Positions 9,241-18,082 of a stretch of DNA of 64,000 nucleotides are shown here, piece by piece. This DNA is from Picosynechococcus sp. PCC 7002. Lineage in GTDB: Bacteria > Cyanobacteriota > Cyanobacteriia > Cyanobacteriales > MRBY01. Below the pieces are notes generated by a model, which saw only the letters and a program-made list of their open reading frames with translations, was not told the origin of the DNA and did not search any database. Numbering within the stretch: position 1 is the stretch's first letter; the number at the start of each line of letters is the position of its first letter. A program made the position numbers and the translations under genes. Location: contig NZ_CAWLFA010000001.1 in NCBI RefSeq assembly GCF_963860125.1, forward strand, positions 1,612,001 to 1,676,000, written 5' to 3'.

Positions 9241-10755
9241 ATGGAAGTTTGGCTGCTTTTCTTCGTTATGGGGGTGTTGACCTATGCCCTCATCCGCCGC
9301 ACTGTACCACCAGAAAATAAAGCACCATTAAGCTTACTCTGGCTGGTGATGATGTTGCCTGCTTCCGCCTGGCTAGTCTGGATTTTAATTTTTGGGGCGA
9401 CCCAGCCGATGCCCTTGTTGCTGATGTTGCCACTGTTGATCCTTTCGCCGTTTATGTATTGGAGTTTGTTGGACTGGGGTAAACCCAAACCGGACGAATC
9501 TTCTGACCCCAGCCCGCCACCCGCTGCACCCCAGACCCCAAGCTTAGATTTAGAAAAATTAGACCAAGCTTCTGCCCTGAAAAAGGAAGGCTCTAAGCTC
9601 CGCCCGATCAGTACCAAGGAAGAAAAAGCACTCCGGGATTGTTTTCCCTGGGGGGTTTATTATCTCCAGAATATTGACTACTATCCCCAGGCGATCCTCT
9701 GTCGGGGCAAGTTGCGGGCGGTCCCCCAGGAAGCCTACCAAACGATTCGGGAAAATATCGAACAGCTCTTTGGCGATCGCTTTATTGTGGTCTTCCAAGA
9801 AAGTCTGCGGGGGCAACCGTTTTTTGCCCTTGTTCCCAACCCTTGGAAAGCGGCCCAACAATCCCAAACCAAAGAGGAACCCCTAACGCGCCCGGATTTG
9901 GCGATCGCCTTGGTGTTAATTACTTTATTTACCACCACCGTGATGGGTTTGGAATTGCAGGGAGTGGCTCCGGAGGTGATCCAACAGAACCCGAGCATGC
10001 TTTGGCAGGGCTTACCCTATGGTCTGCTGTTAGTCGCAATTCTCGGTTGCCATGAACTGGGCCATTACGGTGCGGCGGCCTATTACAAAATTAAAACGAC
10101 GCTCCCCTATTTCGTCCCGATTCCCTTCTTTATCGGTACCCTGGGGGCCTATACCCAGCGGAAATCCCCCATTCCCCATCGCCAAGCTTTGTTTGATTTT
10201 GCGGTGGCAGGCTCTTGGGTGGGGATGCTCCTGACCCTGCCTTGTTTGTGGGTGGGCCTGGGCTTGTCCCAAGTGGTACCCTTGCCAGAGGAATCAACGC
10301 TGTTGGCCTTTAATGAGTTTAATCCAAGGTTTTCTCTCCTCCTGGGACTGATGAGCCGTTTGGCCCTAGGAAGTCAGTTCACCCCGGACATGGCCCTGGA
10401 TTTACACCCGGTGGCGATCGCCGGTTATGTGGCCCTGATGTTGGGGAGCTTGCAACTCCTACCCATCGGTCAATTGGATGGTGGTTTGATGACCCATGCC
10501 GTTTTTGGCCAACGGACGGCGAGCATTATTGCCCAGGTGACAAGGATTTGTATGATTGCGATCGCCTTTGTGCAGCCGAATTTTCTCTTCCTGGCGATTT
10601 TCGCCCTGCTGATGCCTATCGCGAACCAGCCCGCCCTTAACGATGTGACGGATTTGGACAATCGCCGCGACCTGTTGGGGATGTTTACCCTGGTTTTTGT
10701 GGCGTTAATTTTCTTGCCGTTACCCGCTGGCTTGAGTAATTGGCTCAATTTTTAG
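9241..10755 (+). CDS. Site-2 protease family membrane metalloprotease (M50, EGY-like)
   Basis: 504 residues with about eight hydrophobic segments. The zinc motif HELGH lies at residue 271 (GCHELGHYGAAAYY), and the second ligand motif LLPIGQLDGG is at about 405-415, both inside hydrophobic segments. The N-terminal ~150 residues hold two membrane segments and a soluble domain (LRDCFPWGVYYLQNIDYYP), as in the cyanobacterial/chloroplast EGY1-like S2P proteins. These cleave membrane-anchored regulators or affect thylakoid development. The target here is unknown. Its stop overlaps that of the convergent O-antigen-ligase gene by 4 nt. Confidence 0.92.
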   Translation: MEVWLLFFVMGVLTYALIRRTVPPENKAPLSLLWLVMMLPASAWLVWILIFGATQPMPLLLMLPLLILSPFMYWSLLDWGKPKPDESSDPSPPPAAPQTPSLDLEKLDQASALKKEGSKLRPISTKEEKALRDCFPWGVYYLQNIDYYPQAILCRGKLRAVPQEAYQTIRENIEQLFGDRFIVVFQESLRGQPFFALVPNPWKAAQQSQTKEEPLTRPDLAIALVLITLFTTTVMGLELQGVAPEVIQQNPSMLWQGLPYGLLLVAILGCHELGHYGAAAYYKIKTTLPYFVPIPFFIGTLGAYTQRKSPIPHRQALFDFAVAGSWVGMLLTLPCLWVGLGLSQVVPLPEESTLLAFNEFNPRFSLLLGLMSRLALGSQFTPDMALDLHPVAIAGYVALMLGSLQLLPIGQLDGGLMTHAVFGQRTASIIAQVTRICMIAIAFVQPNFLFLAIFALLMPIANQPALNDVTDLDNRRDLLGMFTLVFVALIFLPLPAGLSNWLNF

Positions 10756-13265
10756 GGGTTAATTTCCGTTTTGAGGGTTGCATAAAGACTGTCCCTGAGG
10801 GGCTGTAATTGCAAGTCAAACCGAGGTTTATAGACAACGGACGGGAAAAATTCGCCGAACCAGGTGTTAATTGCGAGGTTTTCGCTCACCGTCCAAAAAT
10901 CCGTGGGATTGTCCCCGTCAATGTGGCGACTGTTCACATTAAACCCGCTGCGCTGGCGACGGTACTGGAGGACTGGGGCACCGACGCGAATCCAAGTGGC
11001 AAAATCTGGACTATTGGCCATGGTGGCTAAAAATTCTTGCCGTTGTTGGTCGGTGAGGGGCTGTTGGGGCGAAACCCTAGCCCAGGCTTCCTCTAGAAGT
11101 TCTAAGCGTTTTTCTGGGTTTTCCCAGGTGGCTTGCAACAGGGCGATCGCCGTTTCCTGACCCAGGGCCTCCCGACCGGGGAGTAAACTGAGGGCCGTGG
11201 CGTCGAAATATTGCCGAAATTCCGTTTCGGCCAGGGCAAAATCCCCAATCCACCAGGCGATGCCACCCCGACAGCGATGTAACAACGGATCATCGGGATA
11301 TTGCGCCAGTAGCTGTTCGTAGTGACCCATCACCCGCGCCACCACCGCTGGATAAAGCTCTCCCAAGCCCCCGCCTCGCCAAATGGGACTGGTGATAAAT
11401 GGGGGATCACGAAGAATTTCTAAGGCGATCGCCTCGACCGCAAGATCTGTTTTGTCCTGGGCCAACAAACTTAACCCCAACCCGTAGAAAATGCCTCGTT
11501 TCGCGGGCACAAGCTGGGCCGATTGGTAAAAATCCGCCGTTGCTAGATTGGGTTCATTGTTGGCGATGTGGAGCCAGGCCACGTTGCTGCGGCCAAATTC
11601 CCGGTAGGGAGATGCTTGGTTGCCCTGGTCAAACCATTGGATCGCCTCCTGGAGATAGTGTTGCCGTTGTTCTAAGTCTGTGGTCTGGAGAGCTAATTCT
11701 CCGAGGTTCCAACCCAACTGATAGGAATAGTAAGGTTCCCAGGGAGCGAGGTCATGGGCGGCGGTCAAATTTTCCACAAAACGGTCATAATCAGGGGTTT
11801 CCTGGCGCAATGCTAAAAATCCGGTGCTGGATCGCTCCCAGGCGGCTTGGATCGGCGCTAACCAGATGGCAACGGCACCGTAAATTCCCACTAGGCCGAG
11901 AGCGACGAGACGGGGTTTTCCTAAAAATTTTTCTGGGTTTGGCTGGAACGGGAGAGATATTTGGGGTTGATCTTGACGGGCGATCGCCGCGAGCAGGGCC
12001 ACCAGAATTGTAATGATGCCGCTAATGGCCACATTATCCAGTTGATAATCGGTCCAACTCAAGGCCCAATAGCCGACTAGCCCGGTATAAATACTGCCCA
12101 ACAAAATGCGGTCTTCCCGTGCCATCCCTTTAACATGGCCCCGCAGTCGCCAGAGGATCACCCCCAGAAAAACAATCGAACCAAAGAACAAACCCAAGCC
12201 CCAGATGCCCATTTCCGCCCAGAGTTGCACCGGGGTACTGTGGAGTTGATAAATGATTTCCGAAAGGCGACCCGCTGTGATTGGGCGGTAATTTTGATAC
12301 AACAAGAACGCATTTCCTAAACCAGCCCCCGTCCACCAATGGTCGAGACCCATGGCCCCACCCACCTGGGCATTGACCCAACGGTAATTTAATTCCCCAA
12401 ATTCCCCCTGCAAAATCGGCACCACGAGATTGTAGAGGCGGTTATTGGTCAGCACAAAAATCCCTAAAACCCCTGTGGAAATGATTCCCGCCAGCACTAA
12501 GTAAAATTTGCGAATCTGACTAAACCCCCAAGCAAACCCGAAGGCCACCACCGAGGCGATCGCCAACCCAAGCCAACCCCCCCGAGAGCTCGTGGTATAG
12601 AGATCTACCGCCCCAATCACCCCCCCCGTCAGCCAAAGCCAGCGCCGCCAATCCCGATGTAAAATCGCCAAGCCCAGGAGGGTTGGTAAACAAAGAATCA
12701 GATAACCGGCCACATAATTTTGGTGACCCAAGGGAGCCCAGTTGCGCAGTTCCAGCAGCGAAAAATCAAACTGTTGCACCGCCCCATCAACGCCCAAATC
12801 CCGGAGCCGCTCAATTTCCGGCAAAAATGTCCGACTCAGCCACAGCGCCAAACTAAAAGCAACGAAGGCCAAACTTAAATATCCTTGTCCCAAAAATAAT
12901 CGATAACGACCAGTCACACTATTCAGCCAACGACTAATGGGGTAGAGCGCGGCGATAAACCCTAAACAGGCCCAGGCTTGCCAGCGGGCTTGCTGGGGAA
13001 ATTCTGCCCCCAGGGTGGAAATCCCCAAGCTGATTAAAATTGCAATTAGACCCTGATCAAACCCGTTGCCCAACAGATAGAGGCGGCGGTTATCCCATAG
13101 CTGCACCAAAAACCACAACAAAGGACAGAACAGACCCACCTGCCACACAAACACCCATGACCAGGCCACCATCATGCTATGGCTATCGGGAATGAGGCTA
13201 AAGAGAATGTAAAAAAAAGCGGTGAAGTAGGCCAATAAAGGGGCTGGAGACTTAGAAGCAGACAT
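10752..13265 (-). CDS. O-antigen ligase family (Wzy_C) protein with TPR-like C-terminus
   Basis: 837 residues from MSASKSPAPLLAYFTAF. The longer frame adds 18 unlikely residues. About ten to twelve hydrophobic segments fill residues 10-475, with the loop LGHQNYVAGYLILCLPTLLG and the WWTGAGLGNAFLLYQNYRP segment typical of Wzy_C ligases/polymerases. The C-terminal ~350 residues are soluble helical repeats (YYSYQLGWNLGELALQ, YREFGRSNVAWLHIANN) resembling TPRs. The family transfers or polymerises glycans at the periplasmic face of the inner membrane; the acceptor is unknown here. No polysaccharide cluster surrounds it. Confidence 0.85.
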   Translation of the reverse strand: MSASKSPAPLLAYFTAFFYILFSLIPDSHSMMVAWSWVFVWQVGLFCPLLWFLVQLWDNRRLYLLGNGFDQGLIAILISLGISTLGAEFPQQARWQAWACLGFIAALYPISRWLNSVTGRYRLFLGQGYLSLAFVAFSLALWLSRTFLPEIERLRDLGVDGAVQQFDFSLLELRNWAPLGHQNYVAGYLILCLPTLLGLAILHRDWRRWLWLTGGVIGAVDLYTTSSRGGWLGLAIASVVAFGFAWGFSQIRKFYLVLAGIISTGVLGIFVLTNNRLYNLVVPILQGEFGELNYRWVNAQVGGAMGLDHWWTGAGLGNAFLLYQNYRPITAGRLSEIIYQLHSTPVQLWAEMGIWGLGLFFGSIVFLGVILWRLRGHVKGMAREDRILLGSIYTGLVGYWALSWTDYQLDNVAISGIITILVALLAAIARQDQPQISLPFQPNPEKFLGKPRLVALGLVGIYGAVAIWLAPIQAAWERSSTGFLALRQETPDYDRFVENLTAAHDLAPWEPYYSYQLGWNLGELALQTTDLEQRQHYLQEAIQWFDQGNQASPYREFGRSNVAWLHIANNEPNLATADFYQSAQLVPAKRGIFYGLGLSLLAQDKTDLAVEAIALEILRDPPFITSPIWRGGGLGELYPAVVARVMGHYEQLLAQYPDDPLLHRCRGGIAWWIGDFALAETEFRQYFDATALSLLPGREALGQETAIALLQATWENPEKRLELLEEAWARVSPQQPLTDQQRQEFLATMANSPDFATWIRVGAPVLQYRRQRSGFNVNSRHIDGDNPTDFWTVSENLAINTWFGEFFPSVVYKPRFDLQLQPLRDSLYATLKTEINP

Positions 13266-13383
13266 AGAACAAGGGTTAAAAAACTTCGGGAAATGGCAGC
13301 CTTTCCCATTAAATCCCATTTTCTAGAACTCCCATGGCCATGGGCTAAAATAGATAGGATTTTTAAGTCATCCCCCTCAACCC

Positions 13384-13836
13384 ATGCCTCTTTTCTCTGA
13401 TAAGGCCACCACAGGCAAACAAAAGAAACAGAAATTTTGGACAAAAGTGATCCTGATTATTGGTGCGGGCTCCTTTGCGGGAACTGCGATGGTGCCAGTG
13501 ATCGGGGGTATCATTGATAGCGTGCGACAACCGACAACCGAAGTGGCTCGGAATCCCCAGGCGGATCAAGAAGCTCAACTCAAACAACAAGAAGCCGGAT
13601 TTTTGGCGGTTTTAGAACGGGAGCCAGACAATACAAATGCGCTGCAAGGTTTGGTGCAGGCCCGTTTAGCCCTGGGGGATTTAGCAGGGGCACGTCCCCA
13701 TTTGCAACGGTTGGTGGAGTTATATCCGGATGAACAGGTGCTTAAGGATCTCTTAGCCCAAGTGGACGAGGCTTTGGCACGCACTGGCAAGACAACTCCG
13801 GCCCAGTCTCCCACCGAAAATCCGGAAACGCCCTAG
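13384..13836 (+). CDS. Membrane-anchored TPR-like protein of unknown function
   Basis: 150 residues. After a basic N-terminus (KQKKQKFWTK) one hydrophobic segment spans about 20-42 (VILIIGAGSFAGTAMVPVIG). A soluble TPR-like unit follows (FLAVLEREPDNTNALQGL then ARLALGDLAGARPHLQRL), with a proline/threonine tail. This is the architecture of cyanobacterial membrane-tethered TPR proteins. Function unknown; protein binding is inferred from the repeat. Followed at 22 nt by the LapA-domain gene, with which it may be co-transcribed, and separated by 118 nt from the divergent O-antigen-ligase gene. Confidence 0.78.
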   Translation: MPLFSDKATTGKQKKQKFWTKVILIIGAGSFAGTAMVPVIGGIIDSVRQPTTEVARNPQADQEAQLKQQEAGFLAVLEREPDNTNALQGLVQARLALGDLAGARPHLQRLVELYPDEQVLKDLLAQVDEALARTGKTTPAQSPTENPETP

Positions 13837-13858
13837 GCGATCGCCTTTTTGCTTGTTT

Positions 13859-14527
13859 ATGGAGTCTAGGTCGCCACTGTTATTCCTATTGCTCCTCTTC
13901 CTGGGGGGAGGGACTGTTCTGCTACTGCAAAATAGTCAGGCGCTGGGTCTCGTTTTATTTAACCGCACGATTCCTTGGCAGTTGCCCCTCAGCATTTGGT
14001 TTATCGCAGCGGTCTTGCTTGGGTTGCTTCTGAGTTTGCTCTTGCAGCTTTTTTTAAAGGGGACAAATCCGAGTTCCAATAGCCGAGGCGATCGCCCAAA
14101 TCCTCGCCTCGAACGCCTGAAACAACGCCCTCCCCGCCAGCCCGATCGCCGCACCGGTCGTTCAGATTGGGAACGGAGCCGCGCTAACTATGATTGGACC
14201 GATAAAGAACTAGAAACCCAGGACGAAGAAACCTGGGACATCGAATCACCCCCCAAACAGCCGACCCGTCCCCAGCCCCCCCCAACGGGTGAAGAAGAAC
14301 CACAAATTCGCCCCCAACCCAAACCCCAGCGTCCCCGTCCTAGTCCCGGCCCAGAGGCGGCAATGCCAAAGCCACCGACGCCCAAATCGCCTGCAAAATC
14401 TGCCAAGACCCAGGATGACACGGGTACTGTCTATGACGCCGACTATCGAATTTTGACGCCCCCCTACACTTCCGAAGAGGAAGCCTCCCCTAGGGTAGAT
14501 CTCGACGAGGATGAGGAATGGATCTAG
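13859..14527 (+). CDS. LapA (DUF1049) domain protein with proline-rich tail
   Basis: 222 residues from the ATG at 13859; an in-frame TTG two codons earlier is less likely. Two membrane segments (residues ~5-25 and ~40-65) enclose NSQALGLVLFNRTIPWQLPLS, which fits the LapA/DUF1049 pattern of a short hydrophobic hairpin. Residues ~75-222 are low complexity: arginine-rich, then proline-rich (QPTRPQPPPTG), then acidic at the C-terminus (VDLDEDEEWI). Cyanobacterial LapA-domain proteins are uncharacterised; membrane organisation is a guess. The preceding TPR-like gene ends 22 nt upstream, and a HIP1 site fills that gap. Confidence 0.8.
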   Translation: MESRSPLLFLLLLFLGGGTVLLLQNSQALGLVLFNRTIPWQLPLSIWFIAAVLLGLLLSLLLQLFLKGTNPSSNSRGDRPNPRLERLKQRPPRQPDRRTGRSDWERSRANYDWTDKELETQDEETWDIESPPKQPTRPQPPPTGEEEPQIRPQPKPQRPRPSPGPEAAMPKPPTPKSPAKSAKTQDDTGTVYDADYRILTPPYTSEEEASPRVDLDEDEEWI

Positions 14528-14576
14528 CCCCAGGGAGTCTGCTAGGCTAAATCGAGTCTATTTTGTGACGTAAGCG

Positions 14577-14990
14577 ATGAGTATTTCCCCAGAGTTGGCG
14601 GCGGCGATCGCCTTTTTGCAGCAAAAAAGTTGTGTGACCACCCCTGTCCAAGAATCAGAAGCCGAACGAGAAACACTCCGGCAAAAGCTGCGCTTGGCTT
14701 GTCAGGCGGCGAACTGGGAAAATATCGGCATCTGTGCGGATAACGTTGCTGTGGCGACTGCAACGGTGCAACAGTATCTCCGGGGTTTAGGCTACGATTC
14801 GGCGATCGCCATTGATCCAGGCGAATGGGGCGATCGCCCGGTGTATTTAAAATTTAATACTCAAAAAATGAGCCATTACCTCGATGACTATGTGGGGCAG
14901 TATCGGGGCGTTTTGGTGGCGCTGCAATCCCCTGAACCGGAACTCGCTGGGACCTATGGCCATTTCCCCCTCGATCTGTTTGCGGGATAG
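14577..14990 (+). CDS. DUF1824-family protein
   Basis: 137 residues, soluble, alpha/beta. Recognised by the ending GDRPVYLKFNTQKMSHYLDDY and GVLVALQSPEPELAGTYGHFPLDLF, which match the cyanobacterial DUF1824 family in order and length. Middle part AANWENIGICADN. No catalytic motif is evident and the role is unknown. It lies 49 nt after the LapA-domain gene and 43 nt before an exported protein gene on the same strand, so the four genes from 13384 may be one transcription unit. Confidence 0.85.
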   Translation: MSISPELAAAIAFLQQKSCVTTPVQESEAERETLRQKLRLACQAANWENIGICADNVAVATATVQQYLRGLGYDSAIAIDPGEWGDRPVYLKFNTQKMSHYLDDYVGQYRGVLVALQSPEPELAGTYGHFPLDLFAG

Positions 14991-15033
14991 TCTAGGATAG
15001 GAAAAATATTTGTTGTGGTGGGGAGCATTAACC

Positions 15034-15723
15034 TTGAGAAACGGATTACAGAACGTTGTGCTGGCCAGTAGTTTGGCGATCGCCTTTGCCCCTCTAGGTC
15101 TAGCCCAAAACCTCACCCCAGAGCAACTTGATTTGCCCCCAGAAACCTTTGACAATAGCCCCGTACTGCAACGGTGGAGCGAAGAAGGGATCCCCGATGT
15201 GCTCCATAGCATTCGCCACGAACCGAGTTTTCAGACCCGCTGGCGGCTTGGGTATGCCCAATTTCCCAGCAATGATCGCCAAGGGGGCATCAGTGTCGGC
15301 GTTGAAGATATTTTTGTAAAGCCCGATTTTCCCCTGACCCTCAGTGCCGAAGGTCATACCCTGTTTAGTGGCGATCGCACCCAGGTGGCCGCCCGTGCCA
15401 ACTATTATTTACTTCCCCTCGGCAACCGCTTTAATATTGCCCCTAGTCTCGGCTATCAATCCTTTTCTGGCCCAGATTACGAACGAGAAGGCCTAGAGGT
15501 GGGCGCCAAGTTGCAGCTTAATTTGTCGCGCTCTGGGGCCTCGACCATTAGCCTGAGTCAACAGTTTGTTAACTTAGCGACCCCAGAGGAAATGGGGATC
15601 ACGACCCTAGGAGCCGGCTATGCCTTCACATCCCACTGGCGGGCGGCGACGGAAATTCAAAAACATAATTCGAGTGCGGCAAAGGAAAGTAAGGTGGGTT
15701 TTTTCCTGGAGTGGATGCCCTAG
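15034..15723 (+). CDS. Exported protein, probably small outer-membrane beta-barrel; TTG start
   Basis: The reading frame has no ATG before its conserved part. I place the start at the TTG at 15034 because GGGGAG lies 8 nt upstream and because this start gives a clean signal peptide (RNGLQNVVLASSLAIAFAPL, cleavage after GLAQ). The mature 200 residues alternate short beta strands and turns (GGISVGVEDIF, FNIAPSLGYQSFSG, GITTLGAGYAFTSHWRAA) and end in an aromatic-rich strand (KVGFFLEWMP), all typical of barrel or barrel-like surface proteins. No family name recognised. 229 residues. Confidence 0.7.
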   Translation: MRNGLQNVVLASSLAIAFAPLGLAQNLTPEQLDLPPETFDNSPVLQRWSEEGIPDVLHSIRHEPSFQTRWRLGYAQFPSNDRQGGISVGVEDIFVKPDFPLTLSAEGHTLFSGDRTQVAARANYYLLPLGNRFNIAPSLGYQSFSGPDYEREGLEVGAKLQLNLSRSGASTISLSQQFVNLATPEEMGITTLGAGYAFTSHWRAATEIQKHNSSAAKESKVGFFLEWMP

Positions 15724-15751
15724 GCCTAGGCCACCGGGGGCCGTATCGTCA

Positions 15752-15783
15752 CAAAAAAAGAGGGAAGCATGCAACGCTTCCCC
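15752..15783 (-). terminator. Rho-independent terminator of the RNase R gene
   Basis: GGGAAGC (15762-15768) pairs with GCTTCCC (15776-15782) around a 7-nt loop. Read on the minus strand the stem is followed by CTCTTTTTTT, so it ends leftward transcription 26 nt after the RNase R stop. Confidence 0.8.
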
Positions 15784-15808
15784 CATCAGCTGAGTCATAG
15801 ACGGGTGA

Positions 15809-18082
15809 TTATTCTTCTTCCCAATTTTCCGCAGCCGCGCCATCTGGGTCTGAATTGGTATTTTTGGCGATCGCCAGGTCAATCTGTTGCCGATAATAAT
15901 CGACACTCTTCACTTCCACATCGACGGTATTGCCGAGGCGATAGGCAGTACGATTTTTCCGACCCACTAGACAACTGTGTCGGGCGCGATATTCGTACCA
16001 GTCATCCTTGAGGGAGCTGACATGGACAAGACCTTCCACGAGCAGATCCTCGATTTCCACAAAGAAACCATAGGACTGCACCCCGGTGATCAATCCCTTA
16101 AAAGTGTGCCCCGTGTGGGCCTTCATCTTTTCAGCCTTTTGGAGTCCCTGGAGATCTTTTTCGGCGTCATCGGCCACCTTTTCTTGATCGTTGAGTTGCA
16201 AAATTAGGCTGGCAATGGTTTCTTCTAATTCCGTTTGGATCGGCGTTGGTAGCACTTTCCAGTTCACCTGGTTATGACAAGTGCTGCTGCCGAGGTTAAC
16301 CCCGACCTTGACGCGACTCGAACGGCGATCGCGCCCCTCAGAGAAAATGAGTTTTAAAATGCGCTGCATCACCAAGTCACCATAGCGTTGTCCCGGCGCA
16401 CACACGCGACTGTAACCGTCCCGGTAGGCCAAGCCAAAATGGGGGTGGGGATGGGCACCATAGCGGGGAACATCGAGGGTTTCCTGAAGTAGATAGTTCA
16501 GGATCTTTGTCATGTCCGTCTGGCTGAACTCTTGGATAAAGTGCTGATAATCGTGGGGTAACAGCTCTTCTTCCGATTCGAGCTTGAGCTTGAGGTTTAG
16601 ATTGTTGCCCAACTTAATGAGATTTTCAAGGCTCTCAAAATCAGGATTCGCTTGGTAGCAATAGATGGCTGGTAGTTCTAGGGCCAGCATATGTTGGGCT
16701 ACGGCTCGACCCGCTAGGATCATCACCTCTGCCAAGAGAGACCGCACCGGCAAGCTCGGTGAAACAATCATCGTCCCGAAACGCCCTTCATCTTTAAAAG
16801 CAGAAGTTACTTCGGGTAGAGAAATCTGGAAACCGCCCCGTTGCAGGCGCTGGGCTTTAACTAAAGGACTGAGGTTAAAAATTAAATCATTCAGCAGAGT
16901 TGCGACATCGGCCAGTTCAGCCTCTGCGGTTTCCCCACTACTGAGGAGGTGCTGAATCTTTTGGTAACTTAGGCTCTGGTCAACGCGGATCACACTGGGG
17001 GTAATTTCAAATTCTGCCACGTTCCCCTGATCATCAAAGGTGAGGAGAATGGACATCGTCAGGCGATCGCCCCCAGGACGAAGCTCCACCTTTTCCTTAA
17101 ATTCTGGTGGAAATAGTGGAATGGTCATTTGACCGAGAAACACCGCCGTACCATGTTTTTTCGCCCACCGATCCAGGACTCCCTGGGCCGGGACAAATTC
17201 TGCCACGTCCGCTAAGTGGATGCCCAGTTGCCACTGTCCAGCCTCGGTTTTTTGCAGTGTAAATGCATTTTCAATGAAGGCTTGGTTTTCTGGGGTGAGG
17301 TGAATTTCATCCTCGATGGTGATGGTCAATTGGTCGCGAAAATCCCGCCGCTTGGCGAGCATTTTTTTTGTTAGTTTTGTGGGAATGTCCTTAACGGCAG
17401 CCAAAACCTCCTCGGGAAATTGGCGCAGTAAATCATGTTTACAACAGACAATATCGGTGTCAGCGGCGGCCTCGGCATCACTCCCCAACACCTTGGTGAC
17501 AGACCCCTGGGGGAGGTACTGGGCGATGGGATATTGCACCACCGAAACATGGACGAGGTGATCAATGGCCTGCTGGAGCCGATCTGTTTCGTCCTGGAGT
17601 TCAAGTTCAAACAGGAGGCGATCGTCGAGGGGCACTGCTCGGAAGCCTTCATCTTTTTGGACCACCCGCGCTAGGAGGGAAGGATTGGCCCGTTCTAAAA
17701 TTAAACGGACTACTCCCTCTGGCGATCGCCGCCGCGTTCCTTCTTTAATAATCTTGACCAAAACGCGATCGCCATTCCAAGCATTGCTGAGATAACTTTC
17801 ACGAATGTAAATATCATCAGCATCCTCAGAATCCTGGATCGCAAAACAGAAACCCTTACTCGAACACCGTAGCTTTGCCTCGACCACATCCGCTTCCGGC
17901 ACCCGGCGATATTTGCCCCGTTCCTTCACCAAAATATTCGAGCGCTCCAGGGCATCAAGAATAATCTGGAGTTGTTCTGTATCTTCCTCAGAGCGACACT
18001 CTAATTTCTTTTCGAGGAATTTACCGGCAACCAATTTGTCATCTGTAAAGAAAGACAGCAGTGTGGCGATTGAAAAATCCAT
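15809..18082 (-). CDS. rnr: Ribonuclease R/RNase II family 3'-5' exoribonuclease
   Basis: 757 residues. Order of domains: N-terminal helix-turn-helix-like and cold-shock RNA-binding segments (1-200), RNB catalytic domain (~240-600) with LGIHLADVAEFV, the following aspartates and the KPRIM-type region replaced by YGAHPHPHFGLAYRDG, and a C-terminal S1 domain (~655-730) with FKGLITGVQSYGFFVEIEDL and GLVHVSSL. It degrades structured RNA from the 3' end. Length and S1 position favour RNase R over RNase II. The C-terminus is short and acidic (AAAENWEEE). A terminator follows, and the 5' side faces the long structured gap at 18083-18779. Confidence 0.93.
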   Translation of the reverse strand: MDFSIATLLSFFTDDKLVAGKFLEKKLECRSEEDTEQLQIILDALERSNILVKERGKYRRVPEADVVEAKLRCSSKGFCFAIQDSEDADDIYIRESYLSNAWNGDRVLVKIIKEGTRRRSPEGVVRLILERANPSLLARVVQKDEGFRAVPLDDRLLFELELQDETDRLQQAIDHLVHVSVVQYPIAQYLPQGSVTKVLGSDAEAAADTDIVCCKHDLLRQFPEEVLAAVKDIPTKLTKKMLAKRRDFRDQLTITIEDEIHLTPENQAFIENAFTLQKTEAGQWQLGIHLADVAEFVPAQGVLDRWAKKHGTAVFLGQMTIPLFPPEFKEKVELRPGGDRLTMSILLTFDDQGNVAEFEITPSVIRVDQSLSYQKIQHLLSSGETAEAELADVATLLNDLIFNLSPLVKAQRLQRGGFQISLPEVTSAFKDEGRFGTMIVSPSLPVRSLLAEVMILAGRAVAQHMLALELPAIYCYQANPDFESLENLIKLGNNLNLKLKLESEEELLPHDYQHFIQEFSQTDMTKILNYLLQETLDVPRYGAHPHPHFGLAYRDGYSRVCAPGQRYGDLVMQRILKLIFSEGRDRRSSRVKVGVNLGSSTCHNQVNWKVLPTPIQTELEETIASLILQLNDQEKVADDAEKDLQGLQKAEKMKAHTGHTFKGLITGVQSYGFFVEIEDLLVEGLVHVSSLKDDWYEYRARHSCLVGRKNRTAYRLGNTVDVEVKSVDYYRQQIDLAIAKNTNSDPDGAAAENWEEE

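Noticed and set aside
11399..12013. A 204-codon open frame antisense to the O-antigen-ligase gene
   Set aside because: Lies wholly inside a longer, recognisable gene on the other strand; translation is Arg/Pro/Gly-rich with no domain.
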